From assembly GCA_030295235.1 (NCBI GenBank), contig AP026125.1, forward strand, positions 1,736,001 to 1,800,000: a DNA stretch of 64,000 nt, in the 5' to 3' direction. This DNA is from Fistulifera solaris. Its lineage: Eukaryota; Bacillariophyta; Bacillariophyceae; Naviculales; Stauroneidaceae. Made by a program: the position numbers and the translations under genes. Of this stretch, positions 9,862 through 21,889 are shown in pieces; the first letter of the stretch is position 1, and every line of letters starts with the position of its first letter. The notes below the pieces were generated by a model. It was not told where the DNA came from. It saw only the letters and a list, made by a program, of their open reading frames with translations, and made no database searches.

Positions 9862-11343
9862 CCCGCCGTATGGACATAAGCTACGGAAACGGAAGCCTGT
9901 ATATGTTTATTTCTGGTTTTATGGGATGCAATTATCTCTGAGTTACTATCTGCATCATGAATGCAAGAAATTTTCGAGAGATAGATCGTTGAATGCCTTC
10001 AAAAGGTCGCTCAATGGCACGAAATGAAATATTTAGTCTGTTATCAGTCTATGTGTGTGTGTGTGGGTCGAAAAAATTCTGTGCTATGCCCTTGCATTTT
10101 TGGCCAAAAAGCACGGTTTGCATACACTACGTCCTTGAAGTACTAGAAAAGTAAATATAGTCATTAGAGTATATTACTCTTTCGGAACGGTACTCGAAAT
10201 TTCAGCAGTGTCGCAGTGTGTTTGTAAAATGTCACAGAGGACGTACGGACAGACTGCACCCACTTTAAAGATTCGTGACTCAGGAAGTGCAAGGCATTAC
10301 AATGACAGATACTGTAGAATAACTTTTACGGGACAGGATATCTTTTACGGGGCTTCTACGATTGCGTTTCATTTCTATTTCATTTGAACAGATTCCCTTG
10401 ATGATTATTTCTTCATCAACAATTGAACTCCATTGGAAAAGTAGACAGTACAACACAATGATGCCTTCGTTGGGCTACAGGTGTGCGAAACGAGAAAACA
10501 CTTTTTGGTACATCGGTTTTCTCTCGCGTGGATGAATGGAATTAATTGCCGTCACAACCCTTTCATTCAGTTGCAGCGGGCATTGTAAATTGTGACGAGA
10601 TCAGAGCGGATTCGAATGGCACCGATTGGCCGGAATTGCTCAGTGACGACGGAAGTGACGGTCTGAGGAGTATTAAATCCTTCAAATGGAATGCGCACCT
10701 ATGGCAATACAGAAAAGTTTACGTTCGTTGGTGTACGATCCATTCTTGTCGAACACTCAAACTGCCTTGGAAGCTGGGGTAACAAACGCTTCCTTCGCTA
10801 CTTTTTCATCAAACGCCGTTCTCGTTAACGCAAGTCGAATCGATTTGTCTTCAATCTTTTTGCTGCATGTAGTTCGGAAAATACATACGGAGTAATGTAC
10901 AATAACGAGAGCGGAACTCATTGCTATAAACAACTTTATAACGAAACGCGATGAGGCCTAAATTATCTCGACAAACCAGACAAGGTTGCGAATTGACATC
11001 AATCCAATTCTTGAAAACTACTGTTACCGATTAGACATTTGCGAGGACCCATTCTTATTTTGACGAACTGTCTCGATCTTCGACGAATACTACCGTTTTA
11101 TTGACAAATACAATGACGTAATGCTTTGGTGATAGGTTTCAAAAGCATGCTGCAGGAAGAATGTGACGGAAAGTTAGCCTATTCTGTAGCCAAATCCAGT
11201 TACAAATTTGCGTTTCAAACGAAGGAAATCATAAAAGACGAAGATTCATCCAAAATTGCTTTCAGACCTATCGATCCAATTTTGTCGATTTATAATCACT
11301 TTCCACAACACTACGAGCAACTGCGACAGCAACTTACCCCAAT
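9862..11343. other. Gene-poor stretch upstream of the small membrane gene
   Basis: No supportable gene. It holds a short (TG)n run near 10,052, one copy of a dispersed repeat (10,086-10,281) and a TACGGAGTA nonamer at 10,886. The 60-80 codon frames at 10,546-10,895 and 11,126-11,371 show no motif. Confidence 0.4.
10086..10281 (+). repeat. Dispersed repeat, copy A
   Basis: It matches 26,014-26,210 over about 200 bases at moderate identity. Shared blocks are CCCTTGCATTTT near the start and a long block including ACGGACAGACTG and TCGTGAC near the end. Neither copy carries a convincing frame. Confidence 0.65.
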
Positions 11344-14300
11344 TTACTGTAACTGTCGCTTGGCCATGTGAAAGCGACCAACGTCACCCCTACGTCGTGG
11401 TCCAGTCATTGTGAACATCAGCTCGAAATCAGCCTCCGAGTAATCTTCGCTGTTAGCCATATAATAAGCGACAAGCTCCTCCATATCAAACTCAAGCATC
11501 GCGATGAATCCTGCAGATTTTTCGAACGACGCCGCAGCAAGTTCAACATCCCAAAATGAATTATCAAATGACGTCGCTCCTTTCAGGTCTCGATAAAGAA
11601 CCGAACCACTTCGGTCCAACGACTCGACACCGTTGAGCGTCAAAGGTGCTTTCTGTATAACACCATGTCCCTGCGCAATCAAACGAACATTTTGCATCAA
11701 GAAATATGGAATGAATTGCTCCAAAGTCGAGAAAATGTAGGCCGTGACTGCATTGCCTGCAGCTTCTCGTAAATTGTCACTCGCGCTTGTGATATAGTCT
11801 CCTAGGTCATTCACTGACGAAGGGATGCGAACAGCATCCTGGGCAACAAGAGTAGAACTTTTGCACACCCGTGACATGCGACTAATCGTCTGGAAGAGCA
11901 TATCAAGTCGACAGAACTTAGCCATCTTTATTCCGCTGGTCCTGATCGTTTTTATCGCCTCACGTAGAGCTCTCGTGGAGGAAAGCAATTTTGTTTTCCC
12001 GTCTTTTCCATAAATCGTCAATCGAGATTCTAGCAATCCTGCCAATTTTAACAAACTATGCGCCAGACACGCCGCCCGCATGAGTTCTTCATCCGAAGAA
12101 ATCGATATTTTCTTGCTTTCTTGGGAAAAGTCTAAATAAGGTTTCAGATAAGACAACTCAAACTGGAGTGCGGCATCTTCTCCTTCAGTGCCATCAACAA
12201 ATTCATCTAAAGATCGTGCACCCTCTACGGCGCTATCGGCGGCATTCTTTCGACCGACAGTATCCGAGGGTGAAGGTGCCAGCGGTATAAGTCCGGACGA
12301 TTGACCTCTTTTTCCGCTGCTAAAGAAGTCCCCGACAGAAACCCATCTGCGTAGGCGTCTACCAGTCTGTTGAAAGGCCTTCGTCGCTCCATGACGGCGG
12401 AAAGGAAGTGGCTTCGCCCTCCTCTTCTGAAAGCATAATCAATGCAGTCTTTCCACTACAAAGCTTTGCGACCTGGGCCTTTACACGAGACATGAATGTG
12501 AGTACCGTGTGCTCAAGCACCGCCACCAAAGGCATGTACATCTCTCCGTCTTGAGGAAGGCGATGAAGTGCCAGAAAGAGCGGCCCAGTGGCATTGAACA
12601 TGCTCTTACACGCAACACACATTTCCACATCGGGTGGGTCATTACTGTGAGGACGAGCGTAAAGACCACGATCTAAGACAGGATCAAATGCGTCGCGCCG
12701 TTCAAGACCCAAGACTGTTCCGTTTACTGCTTCGACCTGCATGTCAGGCAGTAGCTCTTTCTCAATAACTTGATCAAGATACGTTAGGACGGGAATTTCG
12801 GTCATCGTTACAAAGGATGGCGCCGAAGTGTCCTCGCCTGTGAGTTTAGCGAGTGCCAACTTGGCGTCCGACAAAGCACTCGTCCATCGCGATATACTCT
12901 TACGGAAGACGAGAGCGTGACGAGGGTGGGGATGTGCCTTGGTTTTCGCGAACAATACGGTCGAAACGAATTTTGAAGTTGACATTTCCATGACGTTGCT
13001 TCTAGTTGCAGAAGAAACCCCTTCGTTGCCTAGTTTGTTTCCTGTTGCGACAATATTCATCGAAAACAAACCCGACTCGAAAGGTGTGTTTGCATTGTCC
13101 ACAGCACCAGCCAAACCGTTTTCGCGCTCGGATGGATGAAGACAAACCTTTAGGAAATCACGTATTTCGCGCTGCATAGAATCCCACGCCTGATTAAGTA
13201 CTGTTCGCATCACGGTGGAAGGAGATGGGATTGACTTAAGCAGTTCCTTGTCGGAGCTCTGTAAAGAAAGTGTAAGTTTCTATTTAAAAAGGAACGGCCT
13301 GACATCAATGCCAAGTAGATACGTACAATTCTGTAGCGTAGAATCTGTGCCAAGTGCGACATGCGTAGCATCACACACCCAAACGCGGATAAGAGATTCG
13401 TCAAATGGCGCCGGAAGTCCTGCATGCTTTCTTTCGTCATCGAAGACCGGATCGATTGCGCGCTTCGTCTCTTTTCTATACGAGCAAACGTTCGAGCTTG
13501 CTCCTTCTGTACCAGAGTTCTTATTTCTGTTTGCAAACTATCCGACAAGACTCTTTCTATGTCGTCCAGTCGCTTGAGTTCTGACAAACATTCAATAATG
13601 ATGCGGAGCGCCATGACTGAATCTCCGAAACGAGGTAGCTGTCGCTGTCGCGAGACTGAGGGTTTCATATTTGCTTTCCTTGTGAGCTCGTTCAATAAGA
13701 GATCTTCCATGCAACGTCTTTCGTCAGCTTCAAGATCCAACTCGGTATCCAAAACAGGAATCGGTATCATCATCAGTTTCTTCTCGGACAGCGCCTCTTT
13801 TCTGAGCGCAGCCCCGCTATTTGTCGTACTGTCTCCAACGGAATTTACGGATTGGCTACTCCGAACTGGCGTACCGTTGAGCAGTGCAAGTTCTTCTTCT
13901 TCATCAAAGTTCTCTTCAAGCGAAAAAATCGAAGCATCAGAGCCTAAAGATGTGATAGACATAGCATCATCTCTTTCTTCGTCCGAAAGAAACAGCGTGT
14001 CCTCTAAACCTTCAAACAGAGCAAATGGATTGTACATGCCGTAACTGTTATAAACCGCCGACAAGCGTTTGTTTTCTACACGCGTGCTTGCGTTGGCCTG
14101 GAGACCGCGGTTACGATCTCCCGAGGCAAGGGACGCCGTATCGCGCTTGCTGGCAGCCAAACGAGGTATGGGAGCCGCCAGTCGAACTTCGTTACCATTC
14201 CTCAAGTAGATGATGTCTTGTAGAGTTTCCCACACAATTTCTTCTCCTTTTGTTTCCTTAACAGGAGCTGCTCCATAATTTTGTGCAAGGCCTGAACTTG

Positions 14301-15041
14301 AGCGACATCATCGCTAAACATTGTTTTCAAGGCGCGGCTGATCTGCAAGACGGCAGCACCGATTCGACACGGCTGTTGCGAAATGAACTGATCAAATTTT
14401 GCGGGTGCGGCACGAATAATGTCCAACCGATCCAAAAGAGCTAGGACCGATTCGCATTCGAGTTTCTTGAGCCACAGTTCACGGAGTGACATAGAAGCTG
14501 CGTTTTGCGGTCGCTGTTTGCTATTTCCCGTCTCATTCGGACTTGCCGACGCCCCCAAAGTATCTTGAATGTCACGTACTTGCTGGCGTAACTGACGCAC
14601 TCGACTGACTGCATCATTGAATTGACGGGCCACTTTGCCGACCTGAATAACGGATCCATTCAAATCGGCACAGTGAATGACAGCCATGTGCTCAATAGCA
14701 CCTTCGACAATCTGATATTGCGCCTTTAAGTTACGATATGCTGGATTTTTGCTGAGATCCTTGTGTGAGGACTGAACAGTTGCATCGTCAATCATCTGCA
14801 GCCCCAGGACGTCGATGACTCGATGAATTGTATTGAAACGCTTGGGCTCGGCGAAGAAATCTTCATCGACTTCGTCATTCAGACGACGTTCAAGCTCTAG
14901 CAATTCGAGATCCTCATCATCGTCATCATCGTACGAACTCTTTTCATAGTAGGAGGAGCTCCCCATGGCTGACGCCCGGCGACTCGTCTTCGTCGCACTG
15001 GCCAGTTGCTCCTCACCGTCATCGGTACTGTTGCGCGGCAT
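11344..15041 (-). CDS. SEC8: Exocyst complex component Sec8 (EXOC4)
   Basis: The gene runs from ATG 15,041. The N-terminal part has a DDDDED acidic stretch, then a Sec8-type helical region (NPAYRNLKAQYQIVEG...; RVRQLRQQVRDIQDTL) and ELWLKKLECESVLALLDRLD, matching the Sec8 segment that ends in IEELHAHLY-like WETLQDIIYLRNG. One clear intron is 13,259..13,326 (GTACGT donor, TTTACAG acceptor), joining LRYRI to SSDKELL. The frame changes near 14,240 and again near 12,390 with no fitting intron; the second step leads into GRRLRRWVSVGDFF. Both look like sequence errors. Sec8 tethers secretory vesicles to the plasma membrane. About 1,200 residues. Confidence 0.8.
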
Positions 15042-15050
15042 GGCGATCAA

Positions 15051-15501
15051 GTCTTTGCTTTGAAACGAATCGCAAGGTTACGGCAAACTGTAAATTGTTT
15101 TGCGGCTGTAAATTCGCGGTTAACGTCTTTCAATTCCAGTAAATGAGGGCGCACGGCAAAACAAGATAATAATAACATACAGAATACAAAGATACGGTGT
15201 AGTTGTTATTGTTGCTGCGGAGACGGGCAATAACCGGGCGCAGCAAACAAAAAAACGCCCGTCTCCAAAAATGCGTCCGTTTGATGCGCGCCGGCACGTT
15301 GCCTGTCCCCTCAACAGCAACTCGGAGCGGTACTAAACACGGCACTCACAGTGTTTGCGGCACTCGTGACTTTCAAGATTCCTTCAAGATTCTTCCCCCG
15401 GAATTTGAGCACATCGCACATCGCTCCTCTCATTCGTTTTTAGGTATAATTCGGAAGAAGTCAATGAATAAACAAGTCATCAATTCTACCCTTCTATCGG
15501 A
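15051..15501. promoter_or_regulatory. Shared divergent promoter of Sec8 and the PIN-like carrier
   Basis: 450 bases lie between two divergent starts. No classic TATA box or recognisable operator is seen. The GC-rich part near 15,220-15,310 is the likely core for one of the two genes. Confidence 0.35.
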
Positions 15502-16978
15502 ATGTCAGCTATTCAATCAATCTATGCGACCTTCGGCGCTTCTGTGCGTTCGGTAGGAACCGCCATGACGTTAGCTGCAGTTGGGTTTTATTTGCATCAA
15601 CGAGGATTCATTGATGGACAAGGCAAAAGACCTTGGCCCTCATATCACAGCAAGTGACGTTTCCTCTCTTTTTATTCACCAAAATCATTTATTGCAATCA
15701 AGACTGGAGTGATGAACCGTGTCCGGATGTGACAAAATCCTTACAAGATGTATGGCTGCTTCTGTTTTGGCCAATCTACGTCGTGTTCTGTGGAACGATC
15801 GTGGGTCACGTCGTTGGCAAGGCTACGAAAACACCCAAGCAGCATATGCGATCTGTGCTAGCGGCTTGCGCGCTAGGAAATACAACAGGATTACCGATTA
15901 CATTGTTAACGGTGGTGCACGCGAATTTTCCGTCAACGAGCGATTTGGGACGAATTGACCCGACACTCTTCTTGTCTGTCTATTTGCTTCTTTATCCTGC
16001 TTTACAATGGGGATACGGCGGATGGCTTTTGGCCCCTGATAATCCAAAGGCCACAGCGAAATCAAAAGACTTTGAACTTCCGACATCAACAACGTCGATT
16101 ACCGAAACGCTGAATCAAAATGTTCTCAATAACTTGGAAGCAGCCGCATACTATGACAAGCATCGACATGGACTCGTGAGCGCTGACGAGGGCATGTACG
16201 TAAGCGAAGGGAATTTGAGGGATCTAGATACCGATGCTAGTTGCGAAACAACGTCCCTTATAACCAAGACGGATTCGGAGAACTACCAAAGCACAGATCG
16301 TTCTGTACAACCCGAGGCAAAATCCCTGGACGATGTTCCCTCTCCTGTCCCTAACATGGAAAGCACACTTTTGGAAACTATGCAAAACATATCGAGTCGC
16401 TGTTTACAGCCACCAGTTATCGGAAGTATCACCGGGCTACTCATCGCAATCTTCCCACACGTTCGAGGTCTCCTTGTCGATTTAAATCATCGCTCCTCAT
16501 CAGCTCCATTTCAGTGGTTTTTTGATGGACTGTATGTCGTGGGCTTATCCGCCGTCCCTATCAACATGATGATTTTGGGCTGCAATCTCTCCTCTAGCGC
16601 ACAAAGTTGGATCAAACGATCTTCTTTGTCGAAAACTACTTTCGCAAACACCAATTTTCTGCCCATGCCGAGTATGCTTGGTATTGTAGTTGGCAAGATG
16701 CTTCTACAACCCCTGGTCGGTATCTTATCCGTGGCCTTTCTGCAACGATGTTGTCTCAATGTTCCCGACGACATTGATGGTTCTTTTACTTGGTGCTCAT
16801 GATAGTCTTTTTGTGCCCTACAGCAAATAATGTCATGGTGATGATTGAGCTTAGCGGTATGAGCGACGGTGCCAAAGAAGGGATCGCTACCGTGATCGGC
16901 TTACAGTATGCTGCAGCACCCATCTTATTGAGTGTTACAATGTCCATTGCGATAGGCTTAGCGAGTCACTGGTCTTAA
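15502..16978 (+). CDS. PIN/PILS-type auxin-efflux-carrier family membrane protein
   Basis: From ATG 15,502 the N-terminus reads through GFYLHQRGFID and LALISQQVTFPLFLFTKI. ACALGNTTGLPITLL follows, the family's conserved helix. A long polar cytosolic loop separates the N- and C-terminal helix bundles; the latter holds PPVIGSITGLLIAIFP, MMILGCNLSS and LCPTANNVMVM. This two-bundle layout is that of PF03547 carriers (PIN/PILS). In algae the substrate is unproven; small organic anions or auxin are guesses. The frame steps once near 15,628 and once near 16,786, both consistent with a missing base; the conserved protein continues across each. About 490 residues. Divergent from Sec8. Confidence 0.82.
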
Positions 16979-17281
16979 AAGTGGCTTGCATCCTGTTTTA
17001 AAACTTTTGAATATCTTTGTTAATAATTTGCTGTTTAAAAGGCAATCAAACTATATTTTCGAAGGTTTCAATTAGACCTTTAGTGATCAGACGTTAAACT
17101 GGTTAACCTCCCTAGCCATGTATCGCTGTGACACTGTTCAACTAAGTATTGGGTCACGCTTGAACTACACCTCTTGTGTATCATTCTCGTTGTTGTTGTC
17201 GGCACGTTGTTTATTCAAACGAGACAGCAACATTACAACAACTATGAGGTAATTACTAATCGGATCCAAGCGAAGGTAGCA
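16979..17281. other. Intergenic between carrier and methyltransferase
   Basis: AT-rich 3' flank of the carrier followed by the putative promoter of the methyltransferase gene. No other feature is recognised. Confidence 0.4.
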
Positions 17282-18479
17282 ATGAAGGCAAACGTTTTTC
17301 CTATAGCGATTTTCTCTTCTCTTATCTGTCAAGAAAATGCATTTACCATTCCTAACGCGGGTGAATCGCGGCGAACGGCCCTTTCCATGTCGTCGACCGG
17401 GTTCGCGAAGCCTCGGACGGGCGTTCTGCAATCACTGCTCAATACAATGCTCAATTCACCAGTGTGGAAGTATGTACTCGTACCGCAAGCTCGAAAAAGA
17501 TGGAAGACACTGCCACAGAGAACGGAATTCCATGGGCGGAATGTCGCGCGTGGCTCGAGTCTCAAGACGGACCCTGGCAAGGAAGACCGATTTTGCACGA
17601 CACAACAAAGCTCCCTGATTACTATCAAAACTCATTTCATGCGTATGAGCAAGGAAATTTGTGTTGGGAGGCTGCATTAGAAGTTGAGATTGCTTCGTCC
17701 GCCGTCGGTGCCAGGAATTTTCCGAAATACGGTCGATTGGGTGAAAAGGCGTTTCGCGACTCGTTCGACGCTGCTCTGATGGACGGAGGTGCATCTTGCC
17801 CCAAAGGAGCTGTTGTAGTTGATCTGGGCTGTGGGACCGGTATCAGTACACGACGATTGGCCGCGCGTCACCCGCAAGCGGCAAGCATACTTGGATTAGA
17901 CCTCAGCCCCTATTATTGCCAAGTCGGAATGTATGTACTTGATAAAGCCCCAGTTCAATCGCTGGAACAAGGGGGACACTGGGTGAACGAAATAAAGGAA
18001 GAAATTCGAATTTGTTATAAGGTTGGAGATGCCACACAAACAGGATTACCGGACAATTCGGTGGATGTTGTCAATTTACAATTTGTTTGCCACGAGATGC
18101 CTTATGCAGTGACTGTGAATGTTCTGAGAGAAGCACACCGCATCTTGAAGGACGGAGGCCAGCTGTGGTTTTGCGAAATGGATTTTGAAACTCCTGGCTA
18201 CGCTGCCCAACGTGCGAATCCGTTGCTATTCTCGTTGATACGATCCACAGAGCCGTACCTAGACGACTACGCCGATCACTCGAGTGAAATCAGAAGTGAA
18301 TTAAAAGAGCTTTTGCTTACACCACAATAACTCCAGCGACAGGCAGACACTTTGCCATTGTTGCGACGAAAGATTCAACGAAATTAGATCATGTGATAGA
18401 AGACAACCGATTCGATGAGAATGGAAACTATCGTGTCGAAGACACCCACCTGAAGGTTTTCGAGAATAAAGAGTCATGA
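17282..18479 (+). CDS. Class I SAM-dependent methyltransferase, likely plastid
   Basis: ATG 17,282 gives a signal peptide (MKANVFPIAIFSSLIC) followed by ENAFTIP, an ASAFAP-like cleavage site with F at +1, so plastid import is likely. The Rossmann motif I is VVDLGCGTG and motif II region ILGLDLSPYY; VGDATQTGLPDNSVDVV and LREAHRILKDGGQLWF are the usual post-I/II and motif III segments. The substrate cannot be told. The frame steps at an A-run at 17,494-17,498 and again at 18,303-18,306; beyond the latter the frame continues as TITPATGRHFAIVATK to a stop at 18,479, giving a natural end. About 400 residues. Confidence 0.75.
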
Positions 18480-18489
18480 GAGGTCAGGA

Positions 18490-19592
18490 AGATCAGTAAC
18501 CGGGTACCTGATGATTTTGCAGATTACTAGAACTAGACCACTTGTTGTGATTTAAAAAAAACAAATGTCGATAAATTTCCCTACGAAAGCTACGTGAATT
18601 GTACGTAGACATTCGAAGCGTTGCAGCATTCGTTCCATCAACGTTTGGTTTTCAAATCGATGACGGTTGTTGCTTCCTGATACAAAGCCAATACGGTGGA
18701 CAAGGAAACGTTGACATTTGTGCACTGGAAATCCAAGAATTGGATGATGGCGAAAAACACAATATCCGGGTACCCCCCTACAGAGATAAATTTCCCACGG
18801 CGGCTACGTAAAATATGCGTAGACACTGAAAACGACGTTAAAATTCTGCCTCGCCGTAGGCTCTACGTAGAAAATTGTACTGAGAGGCAGAATTTTAACG
18901 CCCTCTCCTGGAAGCTTTGTATGTTTCTACTGTTTCATGTTTCACTGTGAAATCAAAGCCAATTATTGCTTGTTGGCTTCCATAAGCGATGCTGGGAGAC
19001 ACGGGAACGCACCTCTGCTTGGTACATTTTTCTACGGGGAGCCTACGTGAGTGTACACTTTTTCCCGAACCTTCCTGGGCAAAGTATTGTGGACATTGGT
19101 GTCCGAAAGACGCGAAAATGGCGTGCTCGAAATTACACAATATCCGGGTACCCCCTTTTCGATAAATTTCCCTACGAGAGCTACGTGAGATTACGTAGAC
19201 ATTCGAAGCGATGCATTTTTCCATGCTGTTTACGAATTGCAGTCGAAAGCGTTGATTGCCATTGAGAGACTGTCTTCGTGTCGGATCATCATCACTCCGG
19301 TCATACTTTTCTGCCAAAAAGGCGTCAGCGACAATTGTTAATATTCTTAGCTTTGTCTCGCAGGTGGGTCACGGAATGACGACCGGCTGCTCTTTTTCTG
19401 ATAGTATGAGTACCGGTACCAGTGTCACGGACGCACGGAACAATAAAGCATTCTAAGAAAGACTTTTCACATACAGTACTTTTAGGCAAGAGTTTAGGAG
19501 CATTGTATTGCGCTCAAAAACACCGTGGCCACCAAGACCCATGGAACAACAACACTTTTTGTTATAGCGTTAGAATGCTCACACTACAATGA
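18490..19592. repeat. Degenerate repeat block with hairpin
   Basis: A motif of about 55 bases, GATAAATTTCCC..GCTACGT..CGTAGACA, occurs at 18,568-18,620, 18,785-18,830 and 19,160-19,210. The last two are preceded by ACACAATATCCGGGTACCCC (about 18,757 and 19,135). It looks like two decayed copies of one roughly 380-base element plus a fragment. No gene is supported here. Confidence 0.6.
18836..18900. repeat. Perfect 17-base inverted repeat (hairpin)
   Basis: CGTTAAAATTCTGCCTC at 18,836-18,852 is the exact reverse complement of 18,884-18,900, with a 31-base loop. A transcript would fold into a stable stem. It sits inside the degenerate repeat block, so a foldback/MITE end is one explanation and a structured RNA another. 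Confidence 0.7.
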
Positions 19593-21129
19593 TTAGATAG
19601 TTTCCTTTTGAACGGAATCAATGGACTCAGATAGATCCTTTTGCGCATTGCTTTTCTTTCGACGGAGAGCAGCAACGGCAAGGCACGCAACAAGAATGGC
19701 ACCCGCGATAGCGCCCACAACAATTCCTACGACAGCACCTGTTTCAAGGGATTCATCAGACGAATACACAGCGGGGCATTCCAAATATTCATCGCGATGA
19801 AAGTCTTCATCGAAACAAGCGTATTCACCGCCATCGAGACCAACGGTGCGGTGCGCAATGCCGCTGACATCGACCTCCGGGATGCACGAAGTTCCTCGGT
19901 GAATGCGCTTCGCCTTGCTTAAGGCGGCACCAACAATCTGCAAAATCTCAGTGGCATGGCGATACGAAAGTGCACCACCACCGATGGCCCAATAAGCGTA
20001 CTGGCCGGCTCGGAGAGCCTTGTCGGGGAAGGTCGACTGAGCGAACTCGGGGTTGAGTACATCCAGTGTTTGGCGATCATCGTACAACCAGAAGTCGACA
20101 GGGTACTTGGGCTGAGCATCGGCACATTCCGCTAACGTACTAGCGGTGCAGTTACCGAAGAACGCTCGGTTCGACACGGTTTCCCAAAAGAAACCAAGAG
20201 GACAGGAGGTTTGATTGGCTTCCAATGCACAGTCGACGTGCATAAGTGGTAACCCGAGTTCTTCAAACATGCGCAATACCATGTCATCCGGTGGGTTTGC
20301 GAGGAAGGTGCTCTCGTCGGGGCCAAGTCCAAAATAGGCGGCCATGGCTCGAACACCACGAGAATGCGCATCTCCGGCAATCTGCTGAAACTCGGCAGCC
20401 GCTTCGCACATTTCTCGTTGATCATTGTCGACCGAACGGGGAATATCAATGCCCAGTGCTTCAGCCAAGGTTCTCAACTGATTAATCAAATCAATCATAG
20501 ACTTGCCGTAACAGCGATCATCATTTCCGGGGCGGCAATCGGGTCCAGTCTGAGAAACGTCAATGAAGATGACGGGCTTGCCCGTGATCCTTTCGATTTC
20601 CGGTACATATTCCGTGATGTATCGTACTTCATGTCGGTATCCCAGTGTGAGGAAAGCATCGACCTTCACATCGGCTAGCAATGTCGTGTCAATCGTCATG
20701 CATCGCTCACCCGGCAGACAGCCCGGAGAGAGGTTCACGGTAGAGGCCAAAAACTGCAAGTCTTCAGGAGATGGATCACTGATAAAGCTAGACTCTCCCG
20801 TTGGGTCGGTGACATCCAAATCGGAGGCTTCACCACCCCATTGTCCGTACACACCAGCGAGCTGGTCTGGCTTCAATCCTGAGAAACGCGAAAGAAGAAG
20901 ATTTGTGAGCGTATGCGCATTACCATATATTTCGGGGAAATAACACACACACAGCGAATCATACCAAGGTGGAATAGGGAGATCGCAAGATAGGACCACG
21001 CCACAATCTTTGGCTTTCCTTCAAAAGTGTGCGTCACACCCAAATCATCGGTGAAGGTTCGGGGGCTGCAGAAGCAGGAGCTACACCAGCAATGAGGAAG
21101 AGAGTGAGCGCAAAACTGGATTTCCACAT
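19593..21129 (-). CDS. FecB-like (helical-backbone metal receptor) type I membrane protein
   Basis: ATG 21,129 opens a signal peptide (MWKSSFALTLFLIAGVAPASA). TDDLGVTHTFEGKPKIVAW resembles the start of bacterial FecB/BtuF-type binding proteins. One intron, 20,879..20,964 (GTATGA donor, TTTCTCAG acceptor), joins LFHLG to LKPDQLAGVYGQWGG. VDAFLTLGY and PVIFIDVSQ are typical binding-fold strands. Many cysteines suggest an extracellular domain. A single C-terminal helix (GAVVGIVVGAIAGAILVACL) and a basic tail follow. It resembles the diatom siderophore-binding FBP1 type; a role in iron or other metal uptake is inferred. The frame steps once at a C-run (21,061-21,065) within the signal region. About 500 residues. 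Confidence 0.7.
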
Positions 21130-21889
21130 GATTGTCAACAAACGATGCTGCACTACAGATTCCGTCGAAATGGTTAAGTTGTGAGGAAAGGATTTTCCCA
21201 AAAAATGATATCTTTGATTTTGATGTTACACCGGAGTATAAAGTTTGTGGATTTGTGGCTGCGCTATGATCTACACCCGGCGCGTGCCTGACGCACTCTG
21301 ACATGGTTCTCGGTCCATAGCCCCATACTCAAAAAGTACCGGGGGTACATGAGAGTCAATGAGGCGTGTGCTCGACGCGTGTTGTATGAGGGTTTTGCTG
21401 CCAGTATTATCGGTTCGCATAATGATGCACGGGAGGAAAGTCCATAACCTGATCTCTGATCTCTGATCTGTAAGTGTCATCACTTTGTACTATTACCGGT
21501 CCTTTTAGGACTTCTAGAGGACATAACAACTTAAAAGGCTAAAAGGTGTATTAGAAATTGCTGCAAGCTTGTAAGTTCAATTTTTTTAAAAAGTTCAGAA
21601 TATGCCGGATCCGTCAAGATGGAAGTCGTTAATGATTAATATGGTGGCTCTTAACTCGTGACAGGTGATTAGCATTGCCGGGAATTGGACCTCCATCAAT
21701 AAATAAAACTGATTTAGCAAACACCGTCTGAGACTGCTTCCAATTAAACTACTTTTGTTCTTTTACTTAAAATTGGATTCAAGCTTGGAGTATATAAAAT
21801 TGTGTGGGTTGTACTAGATGCCGAGAGACTCGAGCTAAAGCAAATTGAAGAGACGATTTCGTTCAACAAGAAGTAATTGTTGCATGAGC
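21130..21889. other. Intergenic, nothing recognised
   Basis: AT-rich between two minus-strand genes. A (GATCTCT)-like short direct repeat occurs near 21,450. No gene or motif is supported. Confidence 0.4.

Noticed and set aside
13361-14044. 227-codon plus-strand frame within Sec8
   Set aside because: Complement of the Sec8 coding exon, with no features of its own.
12390-14245. Extra introns to explain the two frame changes in Sec8
   Set aside because: The only GT-AG pairs available are far too short or do not restore the frame, so sequence error is preferred.
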